Part shown: positions 1 to 8,677 of the stretch, one piece after another
Layout of the letters: each line of letters begins with the position of its first letter
Numbering within the stretch: position 1 is the first letter of the stretch
NCBI GenBank assembly: GCA_013314815.1
Contig: JABUEY010000018.1
Span: forward strand, 1 to 41,978
Source: Syntrophobacteraceae bacterium
Lineage (GTDB): Bacteria; Desulfobacterota; Syntrophobacteria; Syntrophobacterales; Syntrophobacteraceae
Reading direction: 5' to 3'
Length of the DNA stretch: 41,978 nucleotides
The notes under the pieces: generated by a model
What the model saw: the letters and a program-made list of their open reading frames with translations, nothing else
What the model was told of the DNA's origin: nothing
Database searches by the model: none
Position numbers and translations under genes: made by a program

Positions 1-2209
1 GGGGATGAACCGTAAACATTATAACAAACATTATAACAGGAGGGGTGTTCCCCACATGCGTGGGGATGAACCGGAATTCCTTGGACGGGTGCGGGGGAGG
101 ATGCTGTGTTCCCCACATGCGTGGGGATGAACCAGTCTCAACTCGGGGGGAGTAGTCAAGGACTATGTGTTCCCCACATGCGTGGGGATGAACCAGTCTG
201 GGGCGAGTTTCGCTATCGGGGATATCCGTGTTCCCCACATGCGTGGGGATGAACCGGCCCCGTTCACGATGGCTTCGGCGATCGCCGCGTGTTCCCCACA
301 TGCGTGGGGATGAACCGGTCAGCCGACGAATCCTGTGCATGATCCAGCAGTGTTCCCCACATGCGTGGGGATGAACCGCGGTATGCCCGGTGCGAGGTGA
401 GACCTCGGTCGTGTTCCCCACATGCGTGGGGATGAACCGGGGGCAATCGTCCAAAATGAAAGATGTTTATGGTGTTCCCCACATGCGTGGGGATGAACCG
501 GGCACGAGCCAGTTTGCCCAGTGGGTGCGCGAGTGTTCCCCACATGCGTGGGGATGAACCGCTGGAGCTCGACCGAACGGACGACCCATTCGCGTGTTCC
601 CCACATGCGTGGGGATGAACCGGGCAAGAGCCAGTTTGCCCAGTGGGTGCGCGAGTGTTCCCCACATGCGTGGGGATGAACCTGCGAGCGGGATGGGTGA
701 CGTGACTGACGAGTTGGTGTTCCCCACATGCGTGGGGATGAACCGCACACCGGCGCCTGGTGCGAACTGCCTCACCGGTGTTCCCCACATGCGTGGGGAT
801 GAACCGCTGTCAATATTGGTGTGAGCAAGGCCGTACGGGTGTTCCCCACATGCGTGGGGATGAACCGCCATTGGCCAGGCGCTGGTCTCCGACGCTCAAG
901 TGTTCCCCACATGCGTGGGGATGAACCGAATAATGTCGACCAGCTCAACCATGAGTTCGGGTGTTCCCCACATGCGTGGGGATGAACCGCACTCAGGCGT
1001 GCTGGCCCGGCAGAGCGACGGGTGTTCCCCACATGCGTGGGGATGAACCGCCAGATCAGACCAATTACCATCAACTTATGAGGTGTTCCCCACATGCGTG
1101 GGGATGAACCGCGCAGCAGATCTCTTATTTCCGCGCGATCGACGTGTTCCCCACATGCGTGGGGATGAACCGGTTAGATCTGAACAGAACAAAATGCTGG
1201 AAACGTGTTCCCCACATGCGTGGGGATGAACCGGTCTTGGCCGCCTTCTCCTCCTCGGTCCGTCGGTGTTCCCCACATGCGTGGGGATGAACCGAAAAAT
1301 TACACGGTGGTGCTCCATACGCAGCGGTGTTCCCCACATGCGTGGGGATGAACCACGCGCAGGGCGAGCAGCGCCTGCCTCGAGTACGTGTTCCCCACAT
1401 GCGTGGGGATGAACCGCTGGAGCTGCAGCGGATCGTTTTCCCCATGGCGTGTTCCCCACATGCGTGGGGATGAACCGACGTTCCGCAAATATATGGACGG
1501 CCAGCCCGCGTGTTCCCCACATGCGTGGGGATGAACCGGCGTACCCAGACTTCCAGTCCCTTCCCCATCCGTGTTCCCCACATGCGTGGGGATGAACCGG
1601 GGAAAGCAACAAAAAAATGCGTGTTGGCGAAGTGTTCCCCACATGCGTGGGGATGAACCGGGCAACTGGGGTGGGGGGTGTATGCGGCAACAGTGTTCCC
1701 CACATGCGTGGGGATGAACCGAGGTGGGGCTTCTCCCAGGCGGAACCCATAATGTGTTCCCCACATGCGTGGGGATGAACCGCGCACGTCATCATACAGA
1801 ACCGTGCACAACCCGTGTTCCCCACATGCGTGGGGATGAACCGATGTCTGAAAGTGTGGCACCTAATAGTTGCCAGTGTTCCCCACATGCGTGGGGATGA
1901 ACCGCTGGATCGCCCGGTACGATGGCAGGCAGTGGCGTGTTCCCCACATGCGTGGGGATGAACCGACCTCAGGCAAAACCACTACCCGGAGTGGACCGTG
2001 TTCCCCACATGCGTGGGGATGAACCGGCCGCGTCGGACCTGGACCTGTGAGGGTTGGTGTGTTCCCCACATGCGTGGGGATGAACCGGACCGGCCGTAGT
2101 CGTCGCAGATCACGCAATAGTGTTCCCCACATGCGTGGGGATGAACCGTCTTGGGTGGAGGGGAACGATCCGGTGCACATGTGTTCCCCACATGCGTGGG
2201 GATGAACCG
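1..2209 (+). CRISPR. Type I-E-like CRISPR array, 36 complete 29-bp repeats plus one partial
   Basis: The 29-bp repeat begins GTGTTCCCC and ends GGGGATGAACCG, with an internal CCCCACATGCGTGGGG palindrome that would form the crRNA hairpin. It closely resembles the E. coli type I-E repeat. The first repeat is cut by the window edge (only 1-12 is present). Complete repeats start at 45 and recur every 61 bp up to 655, then every 61 bp from 717 to 2181. Spacers are 32 bp except one of 33 bp (684-716). Four repeats (starting at 106, 167, 655 and 1327) end in A or T instead of G, as expected where the last repeat base comes from the protospacer-adjacent motif during acquisition. By analogy with I-E arrays, transcription runs left to right, so the leader and cas genes lie off the left edge; none is in this window. 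The last repeat (2181-2209) is intact, with no decayed terminal copy. Confidence 0.97.
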
Positions 2210-2501
2210 GCACCACTATCGATAGCACTCCGGCCTCATTGAAGCATCGATTTGCCCGAAGACCTGACTGCAAAATTGGGGGATTTCCGGCGCGTTTATG
2301 CTCCGGCCTCATCTCACATACTGGTTCGTCGCTGGATTCCCCAATGCTCCTGAAGCACAGGTGACGGGATTGCCATTGGCCTTGTTTTTGGGAGATCCCA
2401 GCAAACGCCGGAGCAGCGCTCATGCGTGTTGCACGGCGCAGTTCGAGCCTTGTGCCTTGTGTGTGTGATGCTCGGATATGCCGGAGGATGCGCGCACCGT
2501 G
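2210..2501. other. CRISPR trailer-side intergenic DNA, no gene seen
   Basis: After the last repeat the sequence leaves the array abruptly. I see no further repeat copy, no cas gene and no convincing coding frame. The short open frames here are uninterrupted only because of base composition and have no recognisable protein character. Confidence 0.5.
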
Positions 2502-2521
2502 ATATCCATTGCAGTGGATAT
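2502..2521. repeat. 20-bp inverted repeat upstream of mqnB
   Basis: Perfect 7-bp arms, ATATCCA and TGGATAT, are separated by 6 bp. The site lies about 20 bp upstream of a candidate promoter at 2540-2568, where an operator could sit. No regulator can be named from the sequence. Confidence 0.35.
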
Positions 2522-2539
2522 GAGGGCGATACCAATTGT

Positions 2540-2568
2540 TTGACACCCCCGGTGCCCTTTGTTAGCCT
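2540..2568 (+). promoter_or_regulatory. Candidate sigma70 promoter for mqnB-mqnD
   Basis: A perfect -35 hexamer TTGACA (2540-2545) is followed after 17 bp by TAGCCT (2563-2568), which keeps the three most conserved -10 bases (TA...T). Transcription would start near 2575, about 120 nt before the mqnB start. The -10 is weak, so this is a prediction from spacing and position. Confidence 0.4.
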
Positions 2569-2697
2569 TAGTCGACAGGTCGGATTTTCTGCCGGGGAAG
2601 GTCGCGAAAATCGAAGACATCACCTGGATGGATGCCGGGATCCGAAGAAGGCGGCAAGCGGGGGAGCAGCGGGAGTCGGGGAGGCACGGACGAGAAG

Positions 2698-3534
2698 ATG
2701 GGAGAACTGGAGCGGCAGCCCGGGGATTCGGCTCATGGGTCGGCAGTATGGATTGCCGTGCTGGGGGCGGTGATCCAGGAGGTCGAACTCCTGTTTCGCA
2801 TCCTGGAGAACTCCCGGACCTTGAGTTTTCGAGGCGAGTCGATCCGCCTGGGGGATTTTCGCGGCCTGCGACTTCTTATCGGGACAACCGGCCTGGGCAA
2901 GGTCAATGCGGCCGTCACCACGGCGGCATTGCTCGAACGCTTTGAAATTGCCCGGGTCTGGAATACCGGCTGTTCCGGGGCCTATCCGCAGGGGCACCTC
3001 GAAGTGGGCGATGTTCTCATTACGGACCGGGCGCTGGCGGGAGACGAAGGAATCCTTTCGCACAACGGAATTCTTTCGGCGGTGCACATCGGCATACCCG
3101 TCATCGAGTGGCACGGGGAGAAGTTCTACGACTGTTTCCCCCTGGACCGCCAACCGGGGTGGCAGGCGATGAAAGAAACCGCGCCGCCAGGCCTTTACCC
3201 CGCCGCCGGCGATGACCCGGGAAACTCGTTCAGGCTGGAATACGGTCCGAGCCTCACCGTCGGAATGGTCAGCGGAGACGCGGAAACGGCCCGGGAGAGA
3301 TACACGCGGTACGGGGCTCTTGCCGAAAACATGGAAGGCAGCGCTGTGGCCCAGGCATGCTTCCGGTTCGGAATCCCGTTCCTGGAATGCAGGGGGATGA
3401 GTAATACGGCAGGTGACCGCGACAAGCGAAACTGGCAACTGCAGAAGGCGATCCGGAACAGCCATGCGATCCTGCTGCGGTTCCTGGGCGCGAGCCTGGA
3501 ACGTGAAAAAGCAGGACAGGAACCGACAATATGA
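2698..3534 (+). CDS. mqnB: Futalosine hydrolase MqnB
   Basis: This protein probably removes the base from (aminodeoxy)futalosine, giving dehypoxanthine futalosine for the futalosine route to menaquinone in the cytoplasm. It has the nucleoside-phosphorylase-like fold signatures of the MqnB/MTAN family: IGTTGLGKVNAA near residues 60-71, NTGCSGAYP near 91-99 followed by EVGDVLITD, and a late NMEGSAVAQACFRFGIPFLE stretch that would contact the ribose and carry family acidic residues. The next gene is mqnD, overlapping by 4 bp, which strongly supports the assignment. ATG 2698 is chosen because GGGAGG lies about 15 nt upstream and the conserved fold begins some 15 residues later; ATG 2632 is in frame but has no clear ribosome site. 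It could alternatively be another nucleosidase of this superfamily, but context makes MqnB most likely. Confidence 0.87.
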   Translation: MGELERQPGDSAHGSAVWIAVLGAVIQEVELLFRILENSRTLSFRGESIRLGDFRGLRLLIGTTGLGKVNAAVTTAALLERFEIARVWNTGCSGAYPQGHLEVGDVLITDRALAGDEGILSHNGILSAVHIGIPVIEWHGEKFYDCFPLDRQPGWQAMKETAPPGLYPAAGDDPGNSFRLEYGPSLTVGMVSGDAETARERYTRYGALAENMEGSAVAQACFRFGIPFLECRGMSNTAGDRDKRNWQLQKAIRNSHAILLRFLGASLEREKAGQEPTI

Positions 3535-4376
3535 ACGGAAGACTCAGCCTCGGATTTTCTCCCTGCCCGAACGACACCTGCATCTTCTGGGGTCTTGCCG
3601 AAGGACACGTGGATTTGTCGCCCTTCAGCCTGGATATCACCGTGGCAGACGTGGAAGTGCTTAACCAGCGTGCGGTTCAGGGCTCCCTGGACATTACGAA
3701 GATATCCATCCATGCCATGGTTCACCTGCTGGGTGAATACCGGCTTCTTCGGTCCGGCGGTGCTCTGGGGCGCGGATGCGGTCCGCTCGTGGTGGCCGCC
3801 CGGAACTTGACCATGCAGGACCTCTCGAACCGAACCATCGCGGTTCCGGGCAGACTCACCACCGCGAACCTGCTGCTCAAACTCAACGGCATACACCGCG
3901 GCGACTGCGTGGTCATGCCTTTCGACAGGATCATGCCGGCGGTGGCCCGTGGAGAAGTGGACGGGGGAGTCATCATCCACGAGGGCCGTTTCACCTATCC
4001 GTCCATGGGTCTTCAGCTGGTTCTCGACCTGGGAGCATGGTGGGAAATGCAGACCGGCCTCCCGTTGCCCCTTGGCGGCATCATCATGAAGCGCAGCCTC
4101 GGACGTGACACAGCGCGGTTCGTGGAAGCCAGGATCAGGGAAAGCCTCCTCCTTGCCCGACAATACCCGGACAGGGCGAACCCCTTTATTTCCAGGCACG
4201 CCCAGGAGATGGAGCCGAAGGTCATCGGGCAGCACATCGACATGTTCGTGAACGATTTCAGCCTGAACCTGGGCAGCGAGGGGGAAACCGCCGTGAAGCA
4301 CATGCTGGAGGCCGCTTCAAAAATGGAGGGCCTGCCGTTCGCTTCCGAATCCGTTTTCTGGGACGAAGCCACATAG
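3531..4376 (+). CDS. mqnD: 1,4-dihydroxy-6-naphthoate synthase MqnD
   Basis: MqnD converts cyclic dehypoxanthine futalosine to 1,4-dihydroxy-6-naphthoate, the naphthoquinone precursor of menaquinone. The protein has the family hallmark GFSPCPNDTCIFWGL near the N terminus (about residues 8-22), the ISIHAM strand around residue 62, and HEGRFTYPSMGLQ near residues 151-163. The fold is that of periplasmic-binding-like proteins, but no signal peptide is visible, consistent with a cytoplasmic enzyme. At 281 residues it has the usual length. Its ATG overlaps the end of mqnB in an ATGA junction, indicating translational coupling. MqnA, MqnC and the later prenylation and methylation genes are not in this window, so the pathway is split in this genome. 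Confidence 0.93.
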   Translation: MNGRLSLGFSPCPNDTCIFWGLAEGHVDLSPFSLDITVADVEVLNQRAVQGSLDITKISIHAMVHLLGEYRLLRSGGALGRGCGPLVVAARNLTMQDLSNRTIAVPGRLTTANLLLKLNGIHRGDCVVMPFDRIMPAVARGEVDGGVIIHEGRFTYPSMGLQLVLDLGAWWEMQTGLPLPLGGIIMKRSLGRDTARFVEARIRESLLLARQYPDRANPFISRHAQEMEPKVIGQHIDMFVNDFSLNLGSEGETAVKHMLEAASKMEGLPFASESVFWDEAT

Positions 4377-4406
4377 CTGTTTCAAAATGAAGGGAGAACC
4401 AGGTAC

Positions 4407-5513
4407 ATGACACCGAAGGCACCGCTTTGCTTCCTGTTTCCTCACACCACTCTTTCCGAGAGAGATTACCGCAGTGTTTGCGTACTGCTCCCCCGCCTCT
4501 TCCTGCTCCAGGTCGCCCGCCCGCCCGCTCCACCCAGCTGGGCCGCGGACCGCGTGTTTGCATGGCCCGCCGTTCCCGAAGAACAGGAACGGGAACGGAT
4601 CATTCAATATCTCAAGAGCTACGAATACTACGCCGACCTCTACGGCGAACAGGGAAACCTCGCCGCAATGAGCCTCCACAAGGGGGGGAACCTGGGAGAA
4701 AGCCGCCTGAAGATAGAGAGCGCATTGAAAGGGAAGACCCACCAGGATCCCGATCTCGGAAAGACGCTCCTCCTTGAAGCCGCCCTGTTTCTCGAAATGG
4801 CTCGAGATCTGGATGAAAGGGAGATGGAACTCGAAGGGACCTTCGCCCGCATCGGGAAGCTCGAAGACGAATTCCGCACGATCCTCGGAATAACGGGCGA
4901 AGAAGAAGTGGACGAAGCCGCCGAAACCCTCAGCCCGCCGCTCGCACCCGGGAAGGCCGACCTGTCCTTTATGCTTTCCAGGCGCATCGCCCTGTGGCTT
5001 CGCCTGTTCTCGTTCAATCCACCCGACGCGCAGCCGGTCCTGGTCGCCACCTGCCCCGAAGTGGTCGACGAAGTGATCGATGCACTGCGTGGCCGGTATG
5101 AAGGCGCGGGCAGGAGCCTGGACTCCGAAAGCATGACGCTTGCAGCCATCCCGGACCTGTCCGCAGCGGCTGCAAAGGATTTCGAATCCTTTTTGAGCGA
5201 CCCGTCCGAGGCCGATGTACTCGAATCCTGCCGAACCGCAATGGAAAACGCCCTCGGGCGGCCGGGCACTCCGGAGTACCTCGATGTTCTGGCAGAAAGG
5301 GCAGACGCACTGCGCAGGCGGCTCAATCGACTGTGCTCGGAAACCAGCCCGGTTCCGCCCGCACCCATCGAAATCGTACTCACCCGCATAGAGGCCTTTT
5401 CGCTGGACGAACTCCACTTGAGTGTGGACAGGCAGGGACACGGGGCATGGGGAGGGAAAACCGCCATGAAACAAGCGCCCGTGTCTGTCTTGAGCATCCG
5501 GCACAGGATCTGA
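4407..5513 (+). CDS. Conserved-looking hypothetical protein, 368 aa, downstream of mqnBD
   Basis: I do not recognise this family. The start at 4407 has GAAGGGAGAA about 10 nt upstream, and the gap from mqnD is only 30 bp, so it is probably co-transcribed. Residues 1-50 include a hydrophobic, proline-rich stretch without a clean signal peptide. From about residue 58 the protein is helical and charged: a Glu/Arg-rich segment with YLKSYEYYADLYGEQG, then coiled-coil-like ERMEL and DEFRTIL regions, an LSRRIALWLRLFS helix, and a segment PVLVATCPEVVDEVIDALRGRY resembling a small alpha/beta element. GC-rich third positions match the neighbours, so it is a real gene. A link to menaquinone synthesis is suggested only by position. 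The N terminus is uncertain; a start near residue 58 would remove the odd proline-rich part. Confidence 0.6.
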   Translation: MTPKAPLCFLFPHTTLSERDYRSVCVLLPRLFLLQVARPPAPPSWAADRVFAWPAVPEEQERERIIQYLKSYEYYADLYGEQGNLAAMSLHKGGNLGESRLKIESALKGKTHQDPDLGKTLLLEAALFLEMARDLDEREMELEGTFARIGKLEDEFRTILGITGEEEVDEAAETLSPPLAPGKADLSFMLSRRIALWLRLFSFNPPDAQPVLVATCPEVVDEVIDALRGRYEGAGRSLDSESMTLAAIPDLSAAAAKDFESFLSDPSEADVLESCRTAMENALGRPGTPEYLDVLAERADALRRRLNRLCSETSPVPPAPIEIVLTRIEAFSLDELHLSVDRQGHGAWGGKTAMKQAPVSVLSIRHRI

Positions 5514-5732
5514 GAACCCGAGGCCGGAGGAAAGTTCAGTCCTTCCGGAAAACATCCATGAGCCGTGGGCTCACCACCAACTGTAAAAAACGCACAAGAG
5601 ACTCTTAACCAGCTGATCTCTTGGAAAAACGGACCACACAGTTCCGACGTTTTGTCATAAACGCGCACCCGGACAGCTGCTGCAAACCGGACAGTTGCCG
5701 CACAGAGGTGGAATACACCTGCGACAACCTCA

Positions 5733-5780
5733 TTCCACAATAATACCGTTCCACTACAACATCGTTCCACAACAACATCA
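5733..5780. repeat. Three tandem 16-bp repeats
   Basis: Three contiguous 16-bp units begin with TTCCAC: TTCCACAATAATACCG, TTCCACTACAACATCG and TTCCACAACAACATCA. They lie in the 300-bp gap between two convergent genes (ends at 5513 and 5810) and are not part of a plausible reading frame. Function is unknown; the gap otherwise holds no recognisable feature. Confidence 0.7.
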
Positions 5781-5809
5781 GGTACTCGTTTGCCGGATGA
5801 ACAGAACGT

Positions 5810-6463
5810 TCAGTCTTTTACCGGTTCGCCGTCTCTGAATTCACTTTCGATTCGCGTGCCGTCGGGGAACGCAACGACTCCCCGGCCTTCGAACCTGCCG
5901 TTCTTGAACGGACCCGAGTAGACCACGCCGTCCCCGCGGGTGAACGTCCCGAAAATGGGTTCATTGTTGCTGAATTCGCCCTCGTAGGCTCCTTCCGCCG
6001 TGACATAAACGCCCGTGCCATTGAGCCGCCCGTCCCTGAATTCACCCTTGCACACGGTCCCGTCTGCAAAGAAGCATGTACCCCGGCCGTTGAAATCTCC
6101 GTCTTTGAACTCCCCTTCGTAGCGGTCTCCATTCTTAAGAAAGAGCACGCCCTTTCCGTTCATATTCCCGTTGCGGAAGTCTCCTTCATAACGGTCGCCC
6201 TGCCGTGTTGTGAATCGAGCATGGCCGCCGGTGAACTCGCCCCGGGAGAATTCTCCGCTGTACTCGTCCCCTGTTGCGGTCGTGAAGACTCCCCGTCCGT
6301 GCGGCAGAGTCTCTTCAAAACTGCCTTCGTATCTGCCTCCGTCTTCCATGAGGAAGATACCCCACCCGCCGCTGCAGTCGCCGTCGATACATCCGCCGTG
6401 TACAGGGACGGCGGAAACCCAGATGCACAGCACAATCATGATGGATACTCTCTTCACCGGCAT
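5810..6463 (-). CDS. Exported MORN-repeat protein
   Basis: The protein starts with a short positively charged segment and a hydrophobic stretch (residues about 7-22) ending VHGGC, which looks like a Sec signal peptide; a lipobox is possible but not canonical. The rest consists of about eight MORN-type repeats with the pattern G-x-Y-x-G-x-F-x-x-G-x-x-x-G-x-G, for example GDRYEGDFRNGNMNGKG and GDRYEGEFKDGDFNGRG. MORN repeats form extended beta-hairpin ladders that bind proteins or lipids; in bacteria their roles are mostly unknown. AAAGGAGG precedes ATG 6463 by 7 nt, so the start is secure. It stands alone, convergent with the mqn cluster, and is separated by 200 bp from the ubiB-like gene upstream. 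Confidence 0.85.
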   Translation of the reverse strand: MPVKRVSIMIVLCIWVSAVPVHGGCIDGDCSGGWGIFLMEDGGRYEGSFEETLPHGRGVFTTATGDEYSGEFSRGEFTGGHARFTTRQGDRYEGDFRNGNMNGKGVLFLKNGDRYEGEFKDGDFNGRGTCFFADGTVCKGEFRDGRLNGTGVYVTAEGAYEGEFSNNEPIFGTFTRGDGVVYSGPFKNGRFEGRGVVAFPDGTRIESEFRDGEPVKD

Positions 6464-6665
6464 TTTTTCCGCCTCCTTTCTTTATTTCCTAATTCGGCGC
6501 AATATGCAAAAAAGCTGAATCTTTTCGATAAGGAGCCAGGCAGGAAAGATATCGACGACTCCATGAAGGGGCAGGGGGATGCCCATGTGGTCTTGCTGCG
6601 GTGGGAAAGGAAGAGGAAAGGAGAAGAGGCACCGGGAAGTTCGCCGGCGGCCTCAATCCGTTGTT

Positions 6666-8354
6666 CTACAGTCTGCCGGATCTCAGAATGGATAGGACCA
6701 GCCAGATTCCCAGAAAGGTCGCGACAATGTAACCCACGAGTCCGAAGGCGGCGGTGAGCGAAACATCGCGGATCCCCAGAAAGGAGATGTCGAACCGGAA
6801 CAGTTCGAGGCTTGAATTGAGAACCATGGCGGCGGCCAGGAGGGAAGCGGAGATGATGAGCCCCATCGTGATGCGGTTGACACCTTTTTCCACGTTGCTG
6901 TTGAGCGGTTCGAGTCCGCTGTGAACCAGCTCCACCTTCTGCCTGCCTCCGGCTGTCTGTTTCAGGATATCGTGAACGAGCTTCGGCATGGCCTTGACAT
7001 ATTTGCCCGTAATGCGGGCATCCCGGCCGACGTTCTTGAACAGGCTCCTCGCATCGTACCCTTTCTGGAGAAGTTCCCTGGCAAACGGCCGGGTGACTTC
7101 CAGTATGCTTGCATCGCTTCCCAGGATCTTACCCAGGGCCTCCGTCTGGATGAAGGTCTTGAGCAGGAGGAGGAGGTTCCTGGGCAGACGGATGTGGTAC
7201 TTCAGCACCAGCTGCATCACCTGGTCGTAGACGTCCCGCACGGAGATATTCTGGAGAGACCTGCCGTAGAAGGCTTCGCTCATGTCCTTCAGGTCGGTTC
7301 GAAAGGCTTTGAGATCCATGGTTTCTTCGTCGATCAGTCCGGCATCCATGAGAGCATCCATGACCATGTCGTAGTCGTGTTCCGCGTAGCCCAGGAAAAG
7401 GTTGGCGATCTGGCGCATCATTTCTTCGTCCAGGTAGCCCGTGATCCCGAAATCCACCAGGGCGACCCGTCCGTCGTACATGACGATGGTGTTGCCGGGA
7501 TGAGGGTCGGCGTGGAAGAAGCCGAACTTCATGAGCTGCCTTGAAAACGACCTCAACCCTATCATGGCGATTTCTTTGGGGTCTATGCCGTGCGCCCGAA
7601 TGGTTTCCACCTGGTCCATCTTGATCCCCTCGATGTGTTCCATCACCAGGACCGACCGTGTGGTGTACTCCCAATAAACCCGGGGTATGTAGATCTCCTC
7701 GACGTCTTTGAAGTTATACGCGAATTTTTCGATGCTTCCCGCTTCGATGAGCATGTCCAGTTCCCGGAAGATGATCCTTTCGAACTCCCTGACCAGGTTG
7801 ACCGCCCCAATGATCCGCCCCACTTCGAATGCACGTTCGATCTTCTCCGCCATGTAATACATGAGGCGTATGTCTTCCCGGATCTTCCTGTCGATGCCGG
7901 GACGGATGATCTTCACGGCCACTTTTTCCCCGGTGAACAGCCTTGCCGCGTGGACCTGACCGACCGATGCCGCCGCAAGTGACGTCGTATCGATGTCGGC
8001 GAAGATGTCCTTGAGCGGACGTCCGGTCTCTCTTTGAATTACCGCTTCCACGTCGGAAAAGGGTATGGGAGCAACCTGGTCCTGAAGTTTTTTGAATTCC
8101 AAGATGTATTCGGGTGGGAAAAGATCCGCCCGGGTGCTCATGAGCTGACCGAGTTTGACGAAGCTGGGGCCCAGTTCTTCGAGTACGAGGCGTATGCGTT
8201 TCGGAGATGGGAAACTCGATTTGAGAAACGATTCATCCTTCGAGAGAGTCTTTTCCTTTTCGTCCCCGCCGTCGGAGATTCTTTCCGCGAGATCCCCGAG
8301 TCCGTGTTTCAGCAGGACTCGAGAGATGGTCCCGAATCTTCGTACACCTCTCAC
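6666..8354 (-). CDS. ubiB: UbiB/ABC1/ADCK-family atypical kinase-like membrane protein
   Basis: This family supports quinone or other isoprenoid lipid metabolism, probably as an ATPase/kinase-like chaperone for lipid intermediates at the inner membrane. Hallmarks include the KxGQ motif in FVKLGQLMSTRADLFPPEY near the N terminus, AAASVGQVHAARLFTGEKVAVKIIRPG (Ala-rich loop and invariant Lys), the catalytic-like FFHADPHPGNTIVM, and the metal-binding ALVDFGITG. Two hydrophobic segments at the C terminus would anchor it. GTG 8354 is preferred because AAAGGTGG lies 7 nt upstream and the protein then begins like family members (MRGVRRFGTIS); an in-frame GTG at 8396 lacks a ribosome site. In an organism using the futalosine pathway, the relevant quinone would be menaquinone. 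The gene name is by family only. Confidence 0.85.
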   Translation of the reverse strand: MRGVRRFGTISRVLLKHGLGDLAERISDGGDEKEKTLSKDESFLKSSFPSPKRIRLVLEELGPSFVKLGQLMSTRADLFPPEYILEFKKLQDQVAPIPFSDVEAVIQRETGRPLKDIFADIDTTSLAAASVGQVHAARLFTGEKVAVKIIRPGIDRKIREDIRLMYYMAEKIERAFEVGRIIGAVNLVREFERIIFRELDMLIEAGSIEKFAYNFKDVEEIYIPRVYWEYTTRSVLVMEHIEGIKMDQVETIRAHGIDPKEIAMIGLRSFSRQLMKFGFFHADPHPGNTIVMYDGRVALVDFGITGYLDEEMMRQIANLFLGYAEHDYDMVMDALMDAGLIDEETMDLKAFRTDLKDMSEAFYGRSLQNISVRDVYDQVMQLVLKYHIRLPRNLLLLLKTFIQTEALGKILGSDASILEVTRPFARELLQKGYDARSLFKNVGRDARITGKYVKAMPKLVHDILKQTAGGRQKVELVHSGLEPLNSNVEKGVNRITMGLIISASLLAAAMVLNSSLELFRFDISFLGIRDVSLTAAFGLVGYIVATFLGIWLVLSILRSGRL

Positions 8355-8512
8355 CTCGATACCACCTTTCCCGGCATTGCGGAATCCCGGCAACACCGTA
8401 TGCTCAAATGCGCGAAGACAATGCAGACTCGGCTAAATCCCGCCTGCGGACGTTTTCCCCAAAGCAGAAAGGCCTCGTGAAGCCCCCCTGGTGCACCGAG
8501 GGCAAATGCCGT

Positions 8513-8541
8513 TTGACTTTTGTAACAGCTGTGGATATGAT
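8513..8541 (+). promoter_or_regulatory. Sigma70-type promoter of the thiamin operon
   Basis: TTGACT (8513-8518) and TATGAT (8536-8541) are separated by exactly 17 bp, each one mismatch from consensus. Transcription would start near 8548, about 12 nt before the first pairing element of the TPP riboswitch. Confidence 0.82.
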
Positions 8542-8559
8542 GTGCAACGTAAAGCAAGA

Positions 8560-8645
8560 ACAGCCGTTAGGGGTGCTCGATAATCGAGCTGAGAACAAAC
8601 CCTTAATACCTGATCTGGGCAATGCCAGCGTAGGGAAATGGTTGT
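8560..8645 (+). ncRNA. TPP riboswitch (THI element)
   Basis: The conserved TPP-aptamer core is readable in order: GGGGTGC, a P3 hairpin CTCGA-TAA-TCGAG, CTGAGAAC, AACCCTT with the following ACCTGATCTGG, then the highly conserved AATGCCAGCGTAGGGAAAT. The closing helix P1 pairs ACAGCC (8560-8565) with GGTTGT (8640-8645). It sits between a strong promoter and an intrinsic terminator in front of thiF. Binding of thiamin pyrophosphate should favour termination and switch off the whole thi operon. Confidence 0.96.
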
Positions 8646-8677
8646 GAGCGAAAAAACCGATCGAGCTCTCGTTGAAT

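Noticed and set aside
1-2209. Possible self-targeting of the prophage by spacers
   Set aside because: I compared several spacers by eye with the late genes and saw no match, but the check is incomplete; an exact search of all spacers against 23300-41978 and the whole genome is needed to decide.
264-2546. Long open frames on both strands through the CRISPR array, encoding repeated peptides such as SSPRMWGT and VHPHACGEH
   Set aside because: They arise because the 29-bp repeat lacks stop codons in several frames; the peptide periodicity is simply the translated repeat. They have no start signals and no protein-like variation.
3195-4301. Long minus-strand frame opposite mqnB-mqnD
   Set aside because: It runs across two well-supported genes on the other strand and has shadow-like composition; high GC at third positions keeps antisense frames open.
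4317-5770. Two long minus-strand frames opposite the unrecognised gene after mqnD
   Set aside because: The plus frame has a ribosome site and coupling to mqnD, while the minus frames contain unlikely Ser/Arg-rich or Cys/Gly-rich runs and lack ribosome sites.
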